Below are positions 40,498 through 47,811 of a stretch of 64,000 nt of DNA, piece after piece. The stretch is from the NCBI GenBank assembly GCA_041389495.1, contig JAWKRT010000002.1, positions 310,001-374,000 on the forward strand, written 5' to 3'. The stretch comes from Myxococcota bacterium. GTDB taxonomy: Bacteria; Myxococcota_A; UBA9160; UBA4427. The translations under genes and the position numbers were made by a program. The notes under the pieces were generated by a model. That model searched no databases. It was not told the DNA's origin and was given only the letters and a program-made list of their open reading frames with translations. How positions within the stretch are numbered: position 1 is the first letter of the stretch; the number at the start of each line of letters is the position of its first letter.

Positions 40498-41396
40498 CAG
40501 CGCGCGCCCGCGTCGATGAACGCGGTGTCGTCGGGCTCGACGACGACGCGGTTCTCGATCGCACCGAGCCCCTCGATCTCGACGCGCATCACGTCGCCGA
40601 CGCGCAGCGGCTTCGGAGGCTTCTGTGCGAATCCGACGCCGCCCGGGGTGCCCGTCGCGACGACGTCGCCGACCTCGAGCGTGAAGGCGGCCGAGAGGTG
40701 CTCGACGATCGCGGCGCAGTCGAATACGAGGTGCTTCGTGTTCGAATCCTGGCGCAGCTCGCCGTCGATCCAGGTGCGAAGGCGCATTCCGCCGGCGTCG
40801 ATCTCGTCCGGCGTCGTGAGCCACGGGCCGAGCGGGCCGTGGGTGTCGAACGACTTGCCCATCGTCCACTGCCCCGTGCGCAGCTGCCAGTCGCGCACGC
40901 TCACGTCGTTGTGCACGCAGTAGCCCGCGATCACCTCGTGCGCGCGCTCGCGCGGGACGTGCCGGCAGCGCTTCCCGATCACGAACGCGAGCTCGCCCTC
41001 GTAGTCGAGCGCCTGCGACACGCGCGGCATGTGCACGTCGTCGTGCGGCCCGGCGACGCACGTGACCTGCTTGTTGAAGACGGCCGGGAACTTCGGGGTC
41101 TCGGCGCCCGACTCCGCGATGTGGTCGGCGTAGTTGAGACCGATCGCGAGGAACTTGCGGGGCCGCGCGACCGGTGCGCCCAGCTTCACGCGCGCGAGCG
41201 GCGTGCGCGCGCGGGAAGCGGCCGCCGCGCCCTTCGCGCGCGCCAGCGCGGCGTCGCCCGCCGCGAGCAGCGCGATCGCGTCGTGCGGGAGCTCGGGCGC
41301 GGCGATCGAGAGGTCGACCACGGCGTCGTCGACGACGACACCGATGCGCGATTCGCCGCTCCCGTCCGGGTTCGCGAAGAAGGTGCAGAGCTTCAT
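40497..41396 (-). CDS. Fumarylacetoacetate hydrolase-family protein
   Basis: A 299-residue FAH-superfamily enzyme. Metal-binding and catalytic blocks are visible: IGLNYADHIAESG, DYEGELAFVIGK, HNDVSVRDWQLRTGQW, and the terminal GTPGGVGFAQKPP. Family reactions include C-C hydrolysis, hydration or decarboxylation of ring-cleavage products such as 2-hydroxymuconate- or oxo-dienoate-type acids. GAGGAG precedes ATG. It sits between a PPOX gene (43-nt gap) and the extradiol-like gene (1-nt overlap TGATG), in the order expected for a meta-cleavage pathway. Confidence 0.93.
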   Translation of the reverse strand: MKLCTFFANPDGSGESRIGVVVDDAVVDLSIAAPELPHDAIALLAAGDAALARAKGAAAASRARTPLARVKLGAPVARPRKFLAIGLNYADHIAESGAETPKFPAVFNKQVTCVAGPHDDVHMPRVSQALDYEGELAFVIGKRCRHVPRERAHEVIAGYCVHNDVSVRDWQLRTGQWTMGKSFDTHGPLGPWLTTPDEIDAGGMRLRTWIDGELRQDSNTKHLVFDCAAIVEHLSAAFTLEVGDVVATGTPGGVGFAQKPPKPLRVGDVMRVEIEGLGAIENRVVVEPDDTAFIDAGAR

Positions 41397-41439
41397 GACG
41401 TCTCCTCGCGCGGCGCGCCCGGTGAGCGCGCCGCGTCGT

Positions 41440-41925
41440 CTACCAGGGCAGCGTGTTCCCGAGCTCGTGGGTGAGCTCCTCGTTCACGTCCCCTTCGTCG
41501 TGCACGTGGCGGGGAGGCGTGCAGAACGTCGCGTAGGGCGTGAGCCGGAGGACGACGCGGCCTTCCTTCCGGGCGCCCTCCGCGACCAGCGGCCGCACCG
41601 TCTCGGGCATCTCCTTGCCCGCCATCACGCCGGCGATGCGCATCATCAGGTCGACGACGCCCTCGGGCTCCCGCTCGACGCGTGCGTCGCAGTAGACGAC
41701 GACGTACGTCGGAGGCCACTGCTCGTCGAGCACGCACAGCGAGACCTTGCCGAGGCGCTCGACCGCCTTCGCCTTCGCGCGCTCGCCCATGGTGGAGACG
41801 AGCAGGTCGTCGCCGTCGCTGACGTAGTACACGATCGACAGCGCGGGTCCGTCGGACCTGCGCGTCGTCCCGAAGACGGCGGTGCGGTGGTTCGCGACGA
41901 AGTCGCGGCGTTCCATTCGGTTCAT
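41440..41925 (-). CDS. Pyridoxamine 5'-phosphate oxidase-like (possible F420) protein
   Basis: A 161-residue split-barrel flavin/F420-binding protein. Typical blocks are NHRTAVFGTTRRSDGPALSIVYYV, the DLLVSTMGERAKAKAVERLGKVSLCVLD phosphate-binding segment and PPTYVVVYCDARVE. The class is reported as PPOX or FDOR-B, several members of which use F420; the cofactor here is inferred. GGGAGATCCGC precedes the ATG. It is second in the TetR operon and may supply the reductive step of the aromatic pathway. Confidence 0.85.
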   Translation of the reverse strand: MNRMERRDFVANHRTAVFGTTRRSDGPALSIVYYVSDGDDLLVSTMGERAKAKAVERLGKVSLCVLDEQWPPTYVVVYCDARVEREPEGVVDLMMRIAGVMAGKEMPETVRPLVAEGARKEGRVVLRLTPYATFCTPPRHVHDEGDVNEELTHELGNTLPW

Positions 41926-41944
41926 GCGGATCTCCCGGGCGCGG

Positions 41945-42637
41945 TCATCGACGTCTCCGAGCGGGCTTCCTGCGCGTCGGCGCAGCGGGCGGTGCTGCCG
42001 CGCTCTGCGCGAGCGCGCCGTCGATCAGGAGATCGACGACGAGCGACGCGTGCGCCTCCACTTCGGCGGCGGCGCGCGGGTCGCGACCCGCCACGCGCTC
42101 GACCTCGGCCGCGACCGCCGATGCGTGCGTCATCGCGCCGATCAGCAGGTAGTGGAGGCGGCTCGCGTCGACGCCCGGCGCCGCCTCGCGGATCAGCGCG
42201 ACCGAGCGATCGTGCAGCGGGCGGACGTGGCGCTCGACGAGCCAGCGCAGGCGCGGGCCGTCCTGCGCGCCCTCCTGCGTCATGAAGCGCTGCAGCTCGG
42301 GATGGCGCGCGGCGAAGCGCACGAAGCGCTTGCTGATCGCGCGCCACCGCTCGGCCGGCGACACGTCGCGGAGCGTGTCCGCGACGGAGGCGAAGTCGCG
42401 CGCGACCTCGCCGAACACCCAGTCGGCTGCCGCCTCCCACAAGGCCTGCTTGCTCGCATAGTGATAGGAGATCAGCCCCTGCGGAACGCCCGCGGCCGCG
42501 GCGATGGCGCGCGTGCTCGCGCCGTCGAAGCCGCGCGCCGCGAAGGCGGCGAGGGCGGCCGAGAGGATGCGCTCGGGAGCCGGCGCCGCGGGGGCGCTGC
42601 GGCGTCGCGACGAGGTGCGGCGGGGCGGGGTCGGCAC
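41945..42637 (-). CDS. TetR/AcrR-family transcriptional regulator
   Basis: A 230-residue TetR repressor. The helix-turn-helix is at about 41-64 (STRAIAAAAGVPQGLISYHYASK), preceded by a basic Arg/Pro-rich N-terminus. The ligand domain is all-helical with a KSRP-like basic C-terminal tail. The GTG start at 42637 lies 6 nt after a CAACAT -10, without a Shine-Dalgarno, indicating a leaderless transcript. The -35/-10 spacer contains the palindrome TTGTTCGATCGAACAA and a second copy lies upstream, so it probably represses its own operon. It heads the PPOX-FAH-VOC-hydroxylase genes. Confidence 0.9.
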   Translation of the reverse strand: MPTPPRRTSSRRRSAPAAPAPERILSAALAAFAARGFDGASTRAIAAAAGVPQGLISYHYASKQALWEAAADWVFGEVARDFASVADTLRDVSPAERWRAISKRFVRFAARHPELQRFMTQEGAQDGPRLRWLVERHVRPLHDRSVALIREAAPGVDASRLHYLLIGAMTHASAVAAEVERVAGRDPRAAAEVEAHASLVVDLLIDGALAQSAAAPPAAPTRRKPARRRR

Positions 42638-42643
42638 GCGCGC

Positions 42644-42672
42644 ATGTTGTTCGATCGAACAAGAAAAATCAA
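42644..42672 (-). promoter_or_regulatory. Promoter of the TetR operon
   Basis: On the minus strand TTGATT (42672 to 42667), 17 nt, then CAACAT (42649 to 42644) and 6 nt to the GTG start. The spacer holds operator copy 1. This is an AT-rich island in an otherwise very GC-rich region. Confidence 0.55.
42647..42662. promoter_or_regulatory. TetR operator copy 1
   Basis: TTGTTCGATCGAACAA, a perfect 16-bp palindrome sitting between the -35 and -10 of the tetR promoter. The core GTTCGATCGAAC recurs at 42680-42691, with centres 31 bp apart (about three helical turns). Binding is predicted to block polymerase. Confidence 0.75.
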
Positions 42673-42678
42673 GGAAAT

Positions 42679-42692
42679 AGTTCGATCGAACT
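42679..42692. promoter_or_regulatory. TetR operator copy 2
   Basis: AGTTCGATCGAACT, a perfect 14-bp palindrome carrying the same core as copy 1. It lies just upstream of the tetR -35 element. Confidence 0.75.
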
Positions 42693-42727
42693 TCGCGGCC
42701 CCGGGGCCGGCGCGCGGAGGCGCCGCC

Positions 42728-43720
42728 CTACTTCCCGACCGTCGCCAGCACCTTCGCGCCCTCGGCGCGGAAGAGGTCCATCTGCGGGTCGGTGAGGCCG
42801 AGCGCCTTGCGCGCGTGCTCGAGCGTCTTCGCGCCGGTGCGGTCCACGCTCGTGTGGCTGCGCACGCAGTCGAGCTCGAGCTGGCTCATGGACACGCGCT
42901 TCGCCCCTTCCTTCGGCGTCACGCCGGCGCCGAGCTCGTGGGCGAGGTCGTCGGCCAGGCAGATCGTGGCGGCGAGCGGGTGCGCGTGGCCCTGGATCAT
43001 CACCTGGTGGTGGCCGGCCATCACGAGCGCGAGCTCGGGCGGCAGCTGCCAGTGCTTGGCCATCACCTCGGCGGCGCGCGCGTGCACGCGGTCGACCGCG
43101 GGCCAGATCGCGATGAGGTCGGGCGGCGCCTTGCGCGGGCCCTTGCGGTCCGACAACGCGAGCAGCGTGCCGGCGATGCCGACGTCGTGCAGGAGCCCGG
43201 CCATGAAGGCGAACTCGCCCTCGATCGGCGTGTACTTGCAGAGCGTCTTCGCGAGGTGCGCGGTGGCGGTCGCGTGCTTGCGCAGGCAGTCCATCGTCTC
43301 CGCGTAGTCCTCGGACTTGAAGACCTTCATGTTCATCGCGATCTCCATCACGATGTCGCGGAGCGTCTTGATCCCGAGGCGGACGAGGGCGTCGTTGAGC
43401 GACGTGATCTTCTGCGCGCCCGAGAAGGCGGCGGACTGCACGAGCTTGAGGATGCGCCCGGCGATCATCGAATCCTGCTCGAGGAGCTTCACGACGTCGG
43501 CGAAGTCGACCTCGGGGCGGCGGGAGAGCTCCATCAGCTCCATCGCGACCGCGGGCAGCGTGGGCGGCCGGTAGTCCGGCGCCTCCACGCACGCGAGGAG
43601 CTTCGCGACCATGGCGTCCTCGTCGAGCAGGACGTCGTCGCCGGCCGCGATGGCGACCTCGCCGCGGCCATAGCCTTCCTCGCCCTTCTTCTTCCCCTGT
43701 CCGCGAAGACGGATCGGCAC
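42728..43720 (-). CDS. HDOD-domain protein
   Basis: A 330-residue protein with an HDOD (degenerate HD) domain over roughly 55-250. Core features: PPTLPAVAMELMELSRRPEVDFADVVKLLEQDSMIAGRIL-type entry, the SAAFSGAQKITSLNDALVRLGIKTLRD block, and GLLHDVGIAGTLL with GHHQV as remnants of the HD site. HDOD proteins act as signalling or regulatory scaffolds, often beside chemotaxis or c-di-GMP circuits. The GTG start at 43720 is chosen for its GGGAGGGGGG upstream; an ATG further up lacks support. It lies 34 nt downstream of nhaA and may share its transcript. Confidence 0.88.
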   Translation of the reverse strand: MPIRLRGQGKKKGEEGYGRGEVAIAAGDDVLLDEDAMVAKLLACVEAPDYRPPTLPAVAMELMELSRRPEVDFADVVKLLEQDSMIAGRILKLVQSAAFSGAQKITSLNDALVRLGIKTLRDIVMEIAMNMKVFKSEDYAETMDCLRKHATATAHLAKTLCKYTPIEGEFAFMAGLLHDVGIAGTLLALSDRKGPRKAPPDLIAIWPAVDRVHARAAEVMAKHWQLPPELALVMAGHHQVMIQGHAHPLAATICLADDLAHELGAGVTPKEGAKRVSMSQLELDCVRSHTSVDRTGAKTLEHARKALGLTDPQMDLFRAEGAKVLATVGK

Positions 43721-43754
43721 GTGCGCGGCCCCCCTCCCTGCTCTTCGGATCCTG

Positions 43755-44993
43755 CTAGGCGCGCGCCTGCGACGGGCTCGGATCCTCGTCCGCCACGCCG
43801 GCCGCCGCGCTCGTTCCCGCATCCGCGCGCCGCACGCCGAGCACCTTCGCCATCGCGAAGGCGAGCGGTGCGGCCGCGATCGAGAACAGCGCGCCCATCT
43901 TCGCCGCCCCCTGGAGCGACGGGTCGGTGTAGGCGGCGCCGGCGAGGAAGAGCGCGACCGTGAGGCCGATGCCTGCGACCATGCCGACGACGGCGAGGCT
44001 CTTCGCGTCGACGCCGCGCGGCAGCGGGAAGCCGAGCTCGCGCGCGAGCAGGCCCATGCCGAGCACGCCGAAGGTCTTGCCGACGAGCAGCGCGACGAAG
44101 ACCGCGATCGTCGCGTTGCCGAGGCCGGAGAACGCGACGCCCGCGTTCGCGAGCCCGAACGCGAAGAGTCCGAAGTCGACGGGCAGCTTGAAGACGTGCT
44201 CGAAGCGGTTCAGCGGGTCGCGGTGGACGACGTGCGTCATCGCGTCCTCGTCGACGAAGAGGCCCGCGTCGTGGCTCGGGCCCGGCATGAACGGCACGAT
44301 CGGCACGAGCGCGAGCGCGGGATGCAGGTGCGCCTCGTGGAAGCCGAACCACGACATCACGCCCGGCACGAGCACGTAGGGCCAGAAGCTCTGCACGCGC
44401 GCCCGGCGCATCGCGAAGGCGACGCCCATCGCGCCGGCGACGAGGCCGAGCATCTGCACGTTCACGGGGTGGAGCGGGTCGGGATAGAAGACGGCGATGA
44501 TCGCGAGGCCGATGCCGTCGTCGAGGACCGCGAGCAGCACCAGGAACTGCACCGCCGGGTGGCCGGGCCCGAAGACGAGGCGCGCGACGAGCCAGCCCAT
44601 CGCGATGTCGGTGGCGGTCGGGATGCCCCAGCCGTTGGCGATCGACGCGTCGCCGGTGAAGGCGACCCAGCCGAAGAACACGAGGGCCGGGCCCGCGACG
44701 CCGCCGAGCGTCGCGAACACGGGGTTGATGACGGCGCGCACCGAGTGCAGGGCACCGCCGGGCAGACAGCTCTCCGTGATCTCCTTCGCCGCGAGCCCGA
44801 AGAAGAGCGCCATCAGGACATCGTTGGTCAGGAAGTGGAGGCTCAGCGAGCCGAGGAGCGGGGCGTCGACGAAGTGGTGGAGGGACTCGGCGTCGACGTT
44901 GGCCCACAGGATCGCGACCGTGACGCCCGCGATCAGCGGGATCGAGAACTCCTGGAGCATGTTGACGATCGGACGGCGGGCGGGGGCGTTCAC
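43755..44993 (-). CDS. nhaA: NhaA-type Na+/H+ antiporter
   Basis: An NhaA antiporter of about 412 residues, exchanging Na+ for H+ across the inner membrane. Diagnostic blocks: LMALFFGLAAKEITESCLPGG, GWGIPTATDIAMG (Asp of TM4) and LAVLDDGIGLAIIAV, the adjacent Asp pair that binds Na+. About twelve hydrophobic segments are visible. The first ATG (45002) sits immediately against GAGGAG, whereas GTG at 44993 is eight bases after it, so 44993 is the better start; a start at 45002 would add three residues. A TAGCAT -10 lies at 45106-45111. Confidence 0.93.
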   Translation of the reverse strand: MNAPARRPIVNMLQEFSIPLIAGVTVAILWANVDAESLHHFVDAPLLGSLSLHFLTNDVLMALFFGLAAKEITESCLPGGALHSVRAVINPVFATLGGVAGPALVFFGWVAFTGDASIANGWGIPTATDIAMGWLVARLVFGPGHPAVQFLVLLAVLDDGIGLAIIAVFYPDPLHPVNVQMLGLVAGAMGVAFAMRRARVQSFWPYVLVPGVMSWFGFHEAHLHPALALVPIVPFMPGPSHDAGLFVDEDAMTHVVHRDPLNRFEHVFKLPVDFGLFAFGLANAGVAFSGLGNATIAVFVALLVGKTFGVLGMGLLARELGFPLPRGVDAKSLAVVGMVAGIGLTVALFLAGAAYTDPSLQGAAKMGALFSIAAAPLAFAMAKVLGVRRADAGTSAAAGVADEDPSPSQARA

Positions 44994-45105
44994 GGGGGGC
45001 ATCTCCTCGGTCGGACGTGCGCACGGGGGCGAAGGACTGCGGGTGGGTCGGCGACGCGATCGGCGTTCTTGAGACTCGGGGACGCGTTCGCGGTGCGCGC
45101 ACGCG

Positions 45106-45111
45106 ATGCTA
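45106..45111 (-). promoter_or_regulatory. Candidate -10 for nhaA
   Basis: TAGCAT read on the minus strand, followed by CGCG, about 110 nt before the nhaA start. It matches the TAnnAT-CGC pattern of other promoters here. No good -35. Confidence 0.3.
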
Positions 45112-45169
45112 GGCGGTCGCGTCGGGAGAACACCCGTGCGCGCATCGGCCGAACGACGCAGCCGTGCGG

Positions 45170-46564
45170 CTAGAGGCGGTTCAGTCCGTCGAGCGCGGCG
45201 ACGCGGTAGGCCTCGGAGCTCGTCGGGTAGTTGAAGATCGCGCCGGCGACGTCATCGATCGTGCCGCCCGCGTGCAGCAGCGCCATCCCGAAGTGGATGA
45301 GCTCGCTCGCGCGCGGCCCGATCATGTGCACGCCGAGCAGCCGCCCGTCGTCGCGGTGGAACACGAGTGCGAGCAGGCCGTCGAGCTCGCCGCTGATCTG
45401 CCCGCGAGCGAGCTCGCCCGAGCGCGCGACGCCGACCTCGTACGGGATGCCCTGGTCGCGGCATTCCTGCTCCGTGAGACCGACCATCGAGATCTCGGGG
45501 ATCGTGTAGATCGCGATCGGCAGCGCGCGCGGCGGCGGCACTTCGCGTCCCGCGGCGTGGAGCATGGCGACGCGGCCCTGGTGCATGCTCGTCCCGGCGA
45601 GGGCCGGGAAGCCGATCACGTCGCCCATCGCGTACACGTGCTCGGTGGACGTGCGGTAGCACTCGTCGACCTTGACGAGCCCCTGGTCGTCGACCGCGAC
45701 GCCCGCCGCGTCGAGCGCGAGCGATGCGATCGCCGACTCGCGGCCCGCGGTCGCGAGCAGGCGCTCCGCCTTCACGGTGCGCCCGCCGCGGAGAGCGATG
45801 CGCACGCGCGCGCTGCGGTCCTCGCCGCCGACGTCGATGCCCTCGACGTCCTCGCCGAGCAGCAGCCGCACGCCCGCCTGCTGCATGTGGTGGCAGAGGG
45901 AGGACACGATGCGCTCGTCGAGGAAGCGGAGCAGCTCGCGGCGCCGGTCGATGAGCGTCACCTTCACGCCGAGCGCCGCGAACATGCACGCGTACTCGCA
46001 GCCGATCACGCCGCCGCCGAGGACGGCGAGGCTCCTGGGGACGGCGTCGAGCTCGAGGATCGAATCGCTGTCGACGACGTACCGGTCGTCGAACGGGATG
46101 CTCGCGGGGCGGCGCGGGCGGCTTCCCGTCGCGATGAAGATGCGGTCGGCCCGGTAGATCGCCTCGTCGCTCGCGTTCGCGACGCGGACGCGGTGCGGGT
46201 CGACGAAGCTCGCGCTTCCCGGGAGCACGTCGACGTGGTTGCGGTCGAGGAAGTTCTGGATGGTGCGGGTCTGCTGATCGATCACCGAGTCCTTGTGGCG
46301 CATCAGGTCGTGGATCGACATGCGCATCGAGCTCGACGATCGGATGCCGAAGGCGCCCGCCTCGCGCACGGCGACGATCTTGAGGATCGTCTCGCGCAGC
46401 GTCTTGCTCGGCACCGTTCCCCAGTGGATGCAGTTGCCGCCGACGACGGCGCCGCGCTCGGCGACCGCGACGCGGAGCCCGAGCTTCGAGCCCTGGAGCG
46501 CGGCCGACCAGCCGGCCGGGCCGGCGCCGATCACGAGGGCGTCGTAGTGCGCGCGCGCTTGCAT
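45170..46564 (-). CDS. sthA: Soluble pyridine nucleotide transhydrogenase
   Basis: A 464-residue FAD protein matching E. coli SthA in length. FAD motif VIGAGPAG, the GGNCIHWGTVPSKTLRE block (where classic disulfide reductases have GGTCLNVGCIPSK: the active-site Cys pair is absent, as in SthA), the NAD motif VLGGGVIGCEYA and C-terminal TIPEISMVG, GVHMIGPRASELIH. It exchanges reducing equivalents between NADPH and NAD. Three starts are possible (GTG 46585, ATG 46576, ATG 46564); 46564 gives the family N-terminus. No Shine-Dalgarno is evident. A TAAGGT -10 candidate lies upstream near 46658. Confidence 0.93.
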   Translation of the reverse strand: MQARAHYDALVIGAGPAGWSAALQGSKLGLRVAVAERGAVVGGNCIHWGTVPSKTLRETILKIVAVREAGAFGIRSSSSMRMSIHDLMRHKDSVIDQQTRTIQNFLDRNHVDVLPGSASFVDPHRVRVANASDEAIYRADRIFIATGSRPRRPASIPFDDRYVVDSDSILELDAVPRSLAVLGGGVIGCEYACMFAALGVKVTLIDRRRELLRFLDERIVSSLCHHMQQAGVRLLLGEDVEGIDVGGEDRSARVRIALRGGRTVKAERLLATAGRESAIASLALDAAGVAVDDQGLVKVDECYRTSTEHVYAMGDVIGFPALAGTSMHQGRVAMLHAAGREVPPPRALPIAIYTIPEISMVGLTEQECRDQGIPYEVGVARSGELARGQISGELDGLLALVFHRDDGRLLGVHMIGPRASELIHFGMALLHAGGTIDDVAGAIFNYPTSSEAYRVAALDGLNRL

Positions 46565-46698
46565 GGCGGAGCGCATCGGTCGCACGTGCGCTGCGGCTGA
46601 CGCCCGCGCGCATCGCGCGGCGGCTCGGGCGGAACCGGTCGCGACGTGCGAGCCCGCACCTTAGGCGCGATCGAGTCTTCTCCCGACGGCGCGCGCGT

Positions 46699-47721
46699 TC
46701 AGACCTCGATCGACAGGAAGCCGCCGCGCTCGCGCGCGAAGCGCGCGGTCACGAAGCGCAGCCCGGCGTCGACGACGGCGCGCGCGCGCGACGCGCGGTG
46801 CGCCACCTCCGCGACCGCGCGCAGCCCCGCGCCCTCGATCTTGACGAGGTCGCCGACGTCGAGCGGCCAGCGCGCCGTGCAGCGCATGCCCGTCGGCGAC
46901 ACGTCGACGACGCGCGCCGCGATGCGCGCGGGAGGCCATCCGATCTCGAGCGCCACTTCCGCATCGCGCTCGATGCGACTCACGACGCGCCGGCCGAGCT
47001 CGAGGAGCGCCGCGGGCGGCGGGAAGAGCGGGCTCCGGCACTCGACGCAGTCGGCCTCGCTCTCGAGCTCGCCCTGCGTGCGGCCGTGCGGCGCCTTGCA
47101 GAAGGCGCAGAAGCGCGTGATCAGCGGGTCGTAGGACGTGCGCGGCGCGGTGGGCGCGCAGCCCGGCGCCGCATCGGTCGGCGGCTCGCGGTGCAGCTCC
47201 TCCGCAGTCGGCAGGAGCGCCGCGGCGACGGCATGTCCGTGCTCGCGCAGCAGCGCGTCGTAGGTGCGCCGTCGGTCGGCGTCGCGCAGCGCCTCCCAGG
47301 CCTCGTCGACGAGCGCGGCGTCGATGCCGGCCGCGCCGCGCAGCACCTGCCAGGCCGCGCGCAGCACGGGCTCGGGGGCGTCGTTCTGGGCGCCGAGCAC
47401 GCGATAGTAGTTGCGGCGGTTGCGGCCGTCGTCGCTCGCCGCGTGCCGCGGCGGTGCACCGCCCCACGCGACCGTCGCGAGCGCGCAGCGGTCGAGGAGC
47501 GCGCGGTCGTAGGCGGCGCGCTTGCGCGGGTCGCGCAGCACCGCGTAGGCGGCGTTCAGGACGGCGGCGTTCCAGTGCTCGCCGCCGAGGTCGGGGTGCG
47601 CGCGGAGCTTGGTCATGAGTGCCACGTAGTGCGCGCGCACGCTCTCGACGGGCGCATCGGGCTGCAGGTGCAGCACGCGGTAGAAGTTGCGGCGCTCGTG
47701 GCCGTCGCCGGTCGGGGGCAT
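46699..47721 (-). CDS. J-J-zinc ribbon-PilZ fusion protein
   Basis: A 340-residue cytoplasmic protein with unusual architecture. Residues 10-75 are a J-domain with an intact HPD (42-44); 102-158 a second, degenerate J-like domain lacking HPD; 205-228 a four-Cys zinc-ribbon-like site (Cys205/208 and Cys225/228); and 243-335 a PilZ domain with RRVVSR and DVSPTG (273-278), matching RxxxR and DxSxxG of c-di-GMP binders. It may connect DnaK chaperone recruitment to c-di-GMP; this is inference. No Shine-Dalgarno is clear. It is divergent from the dihydrodipicolinate-reductase-like gene. Confidence 0.8.
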   Translation of the reverse strand: MPPTGDGHERRNFYRVLHLQPDAPVESVRAHYVALMTKLRAHPDLGGEHWNAAVLNAAYAVLRDPRKRAAYDRALLDRCALATVAWGGAPPRHAASDDGRNRRNYYRVLGAQNDAPEPVLRAAWQVLRGAAGIDAALVDEAWEALRDADRRRTYDALLREHGHAVAAALLPTAEELHREPPTDAAPGCAPTAPRTSYDPLITRFCAFCKAPHGRTQGELESEADCVECRSPLFPPPAALLELGRRVVSRIERDAEVALEIGWPPARIAARVVDVSPTGMRCTARWPLDVGDLVKIEGAGLRAVAEVAHRASRARAVVDAGLRFVTARFARERGGFLSIEV

Positions 47722-47753
47722 GCGCGAGCGGGTCGGTGCCCGCCTCGAGCGAC

Positions 47754-47782
47754 TTGAGATCGCTGGACGGCGGGCGCAGGAT
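47754..47782 (+). promoter_or_regulatory. Sigma-70-like promoter TTGAGA-17-CAGGAT
   Basis: TTGAGA (47754-47759), a 17-nt spacer and CAGGAT (47777-47782) followed by GGCGC. It lies about 30 nt before the ATG at 47812, which has its own GGGAGG. Confidence 0.55.
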
Positions 47783-47811
47783 GGCGCGCCGCGCGCACAT
47801 CGGGAGGATCC

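Noticed and set aside
42472..42672. ATG at 42646 as start of an alternative 66-codon gene across the operators
   Set aside because: It is in a different frame from TetR, has no ribosome site and covers the palindromes; the GTG at 42637 gives the TetR N-terminus.
42660..42709. T-rich stretch as an intrinsic terminator of the HDOD gene
   Set aside because: A 14-bp GC palindrome (42696-42709) lies first, but the T run is about 25 nt beyond it, not adjacent; the AT-rich segment is better explained as the TetR promoter.
45000..45002. ATG at 45002 as the nhaA start
   Set aside because: The GAGGAG box is directly adjacent, leaving no spacing; GTG 44993 is eight bases away. The three-residue difference is unimportant for function.
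45069..45074. TTGAGA as a plus-strand -35
   Set aside because: No plus-strand gene starts downstream; both neighbours are on the minus strand.
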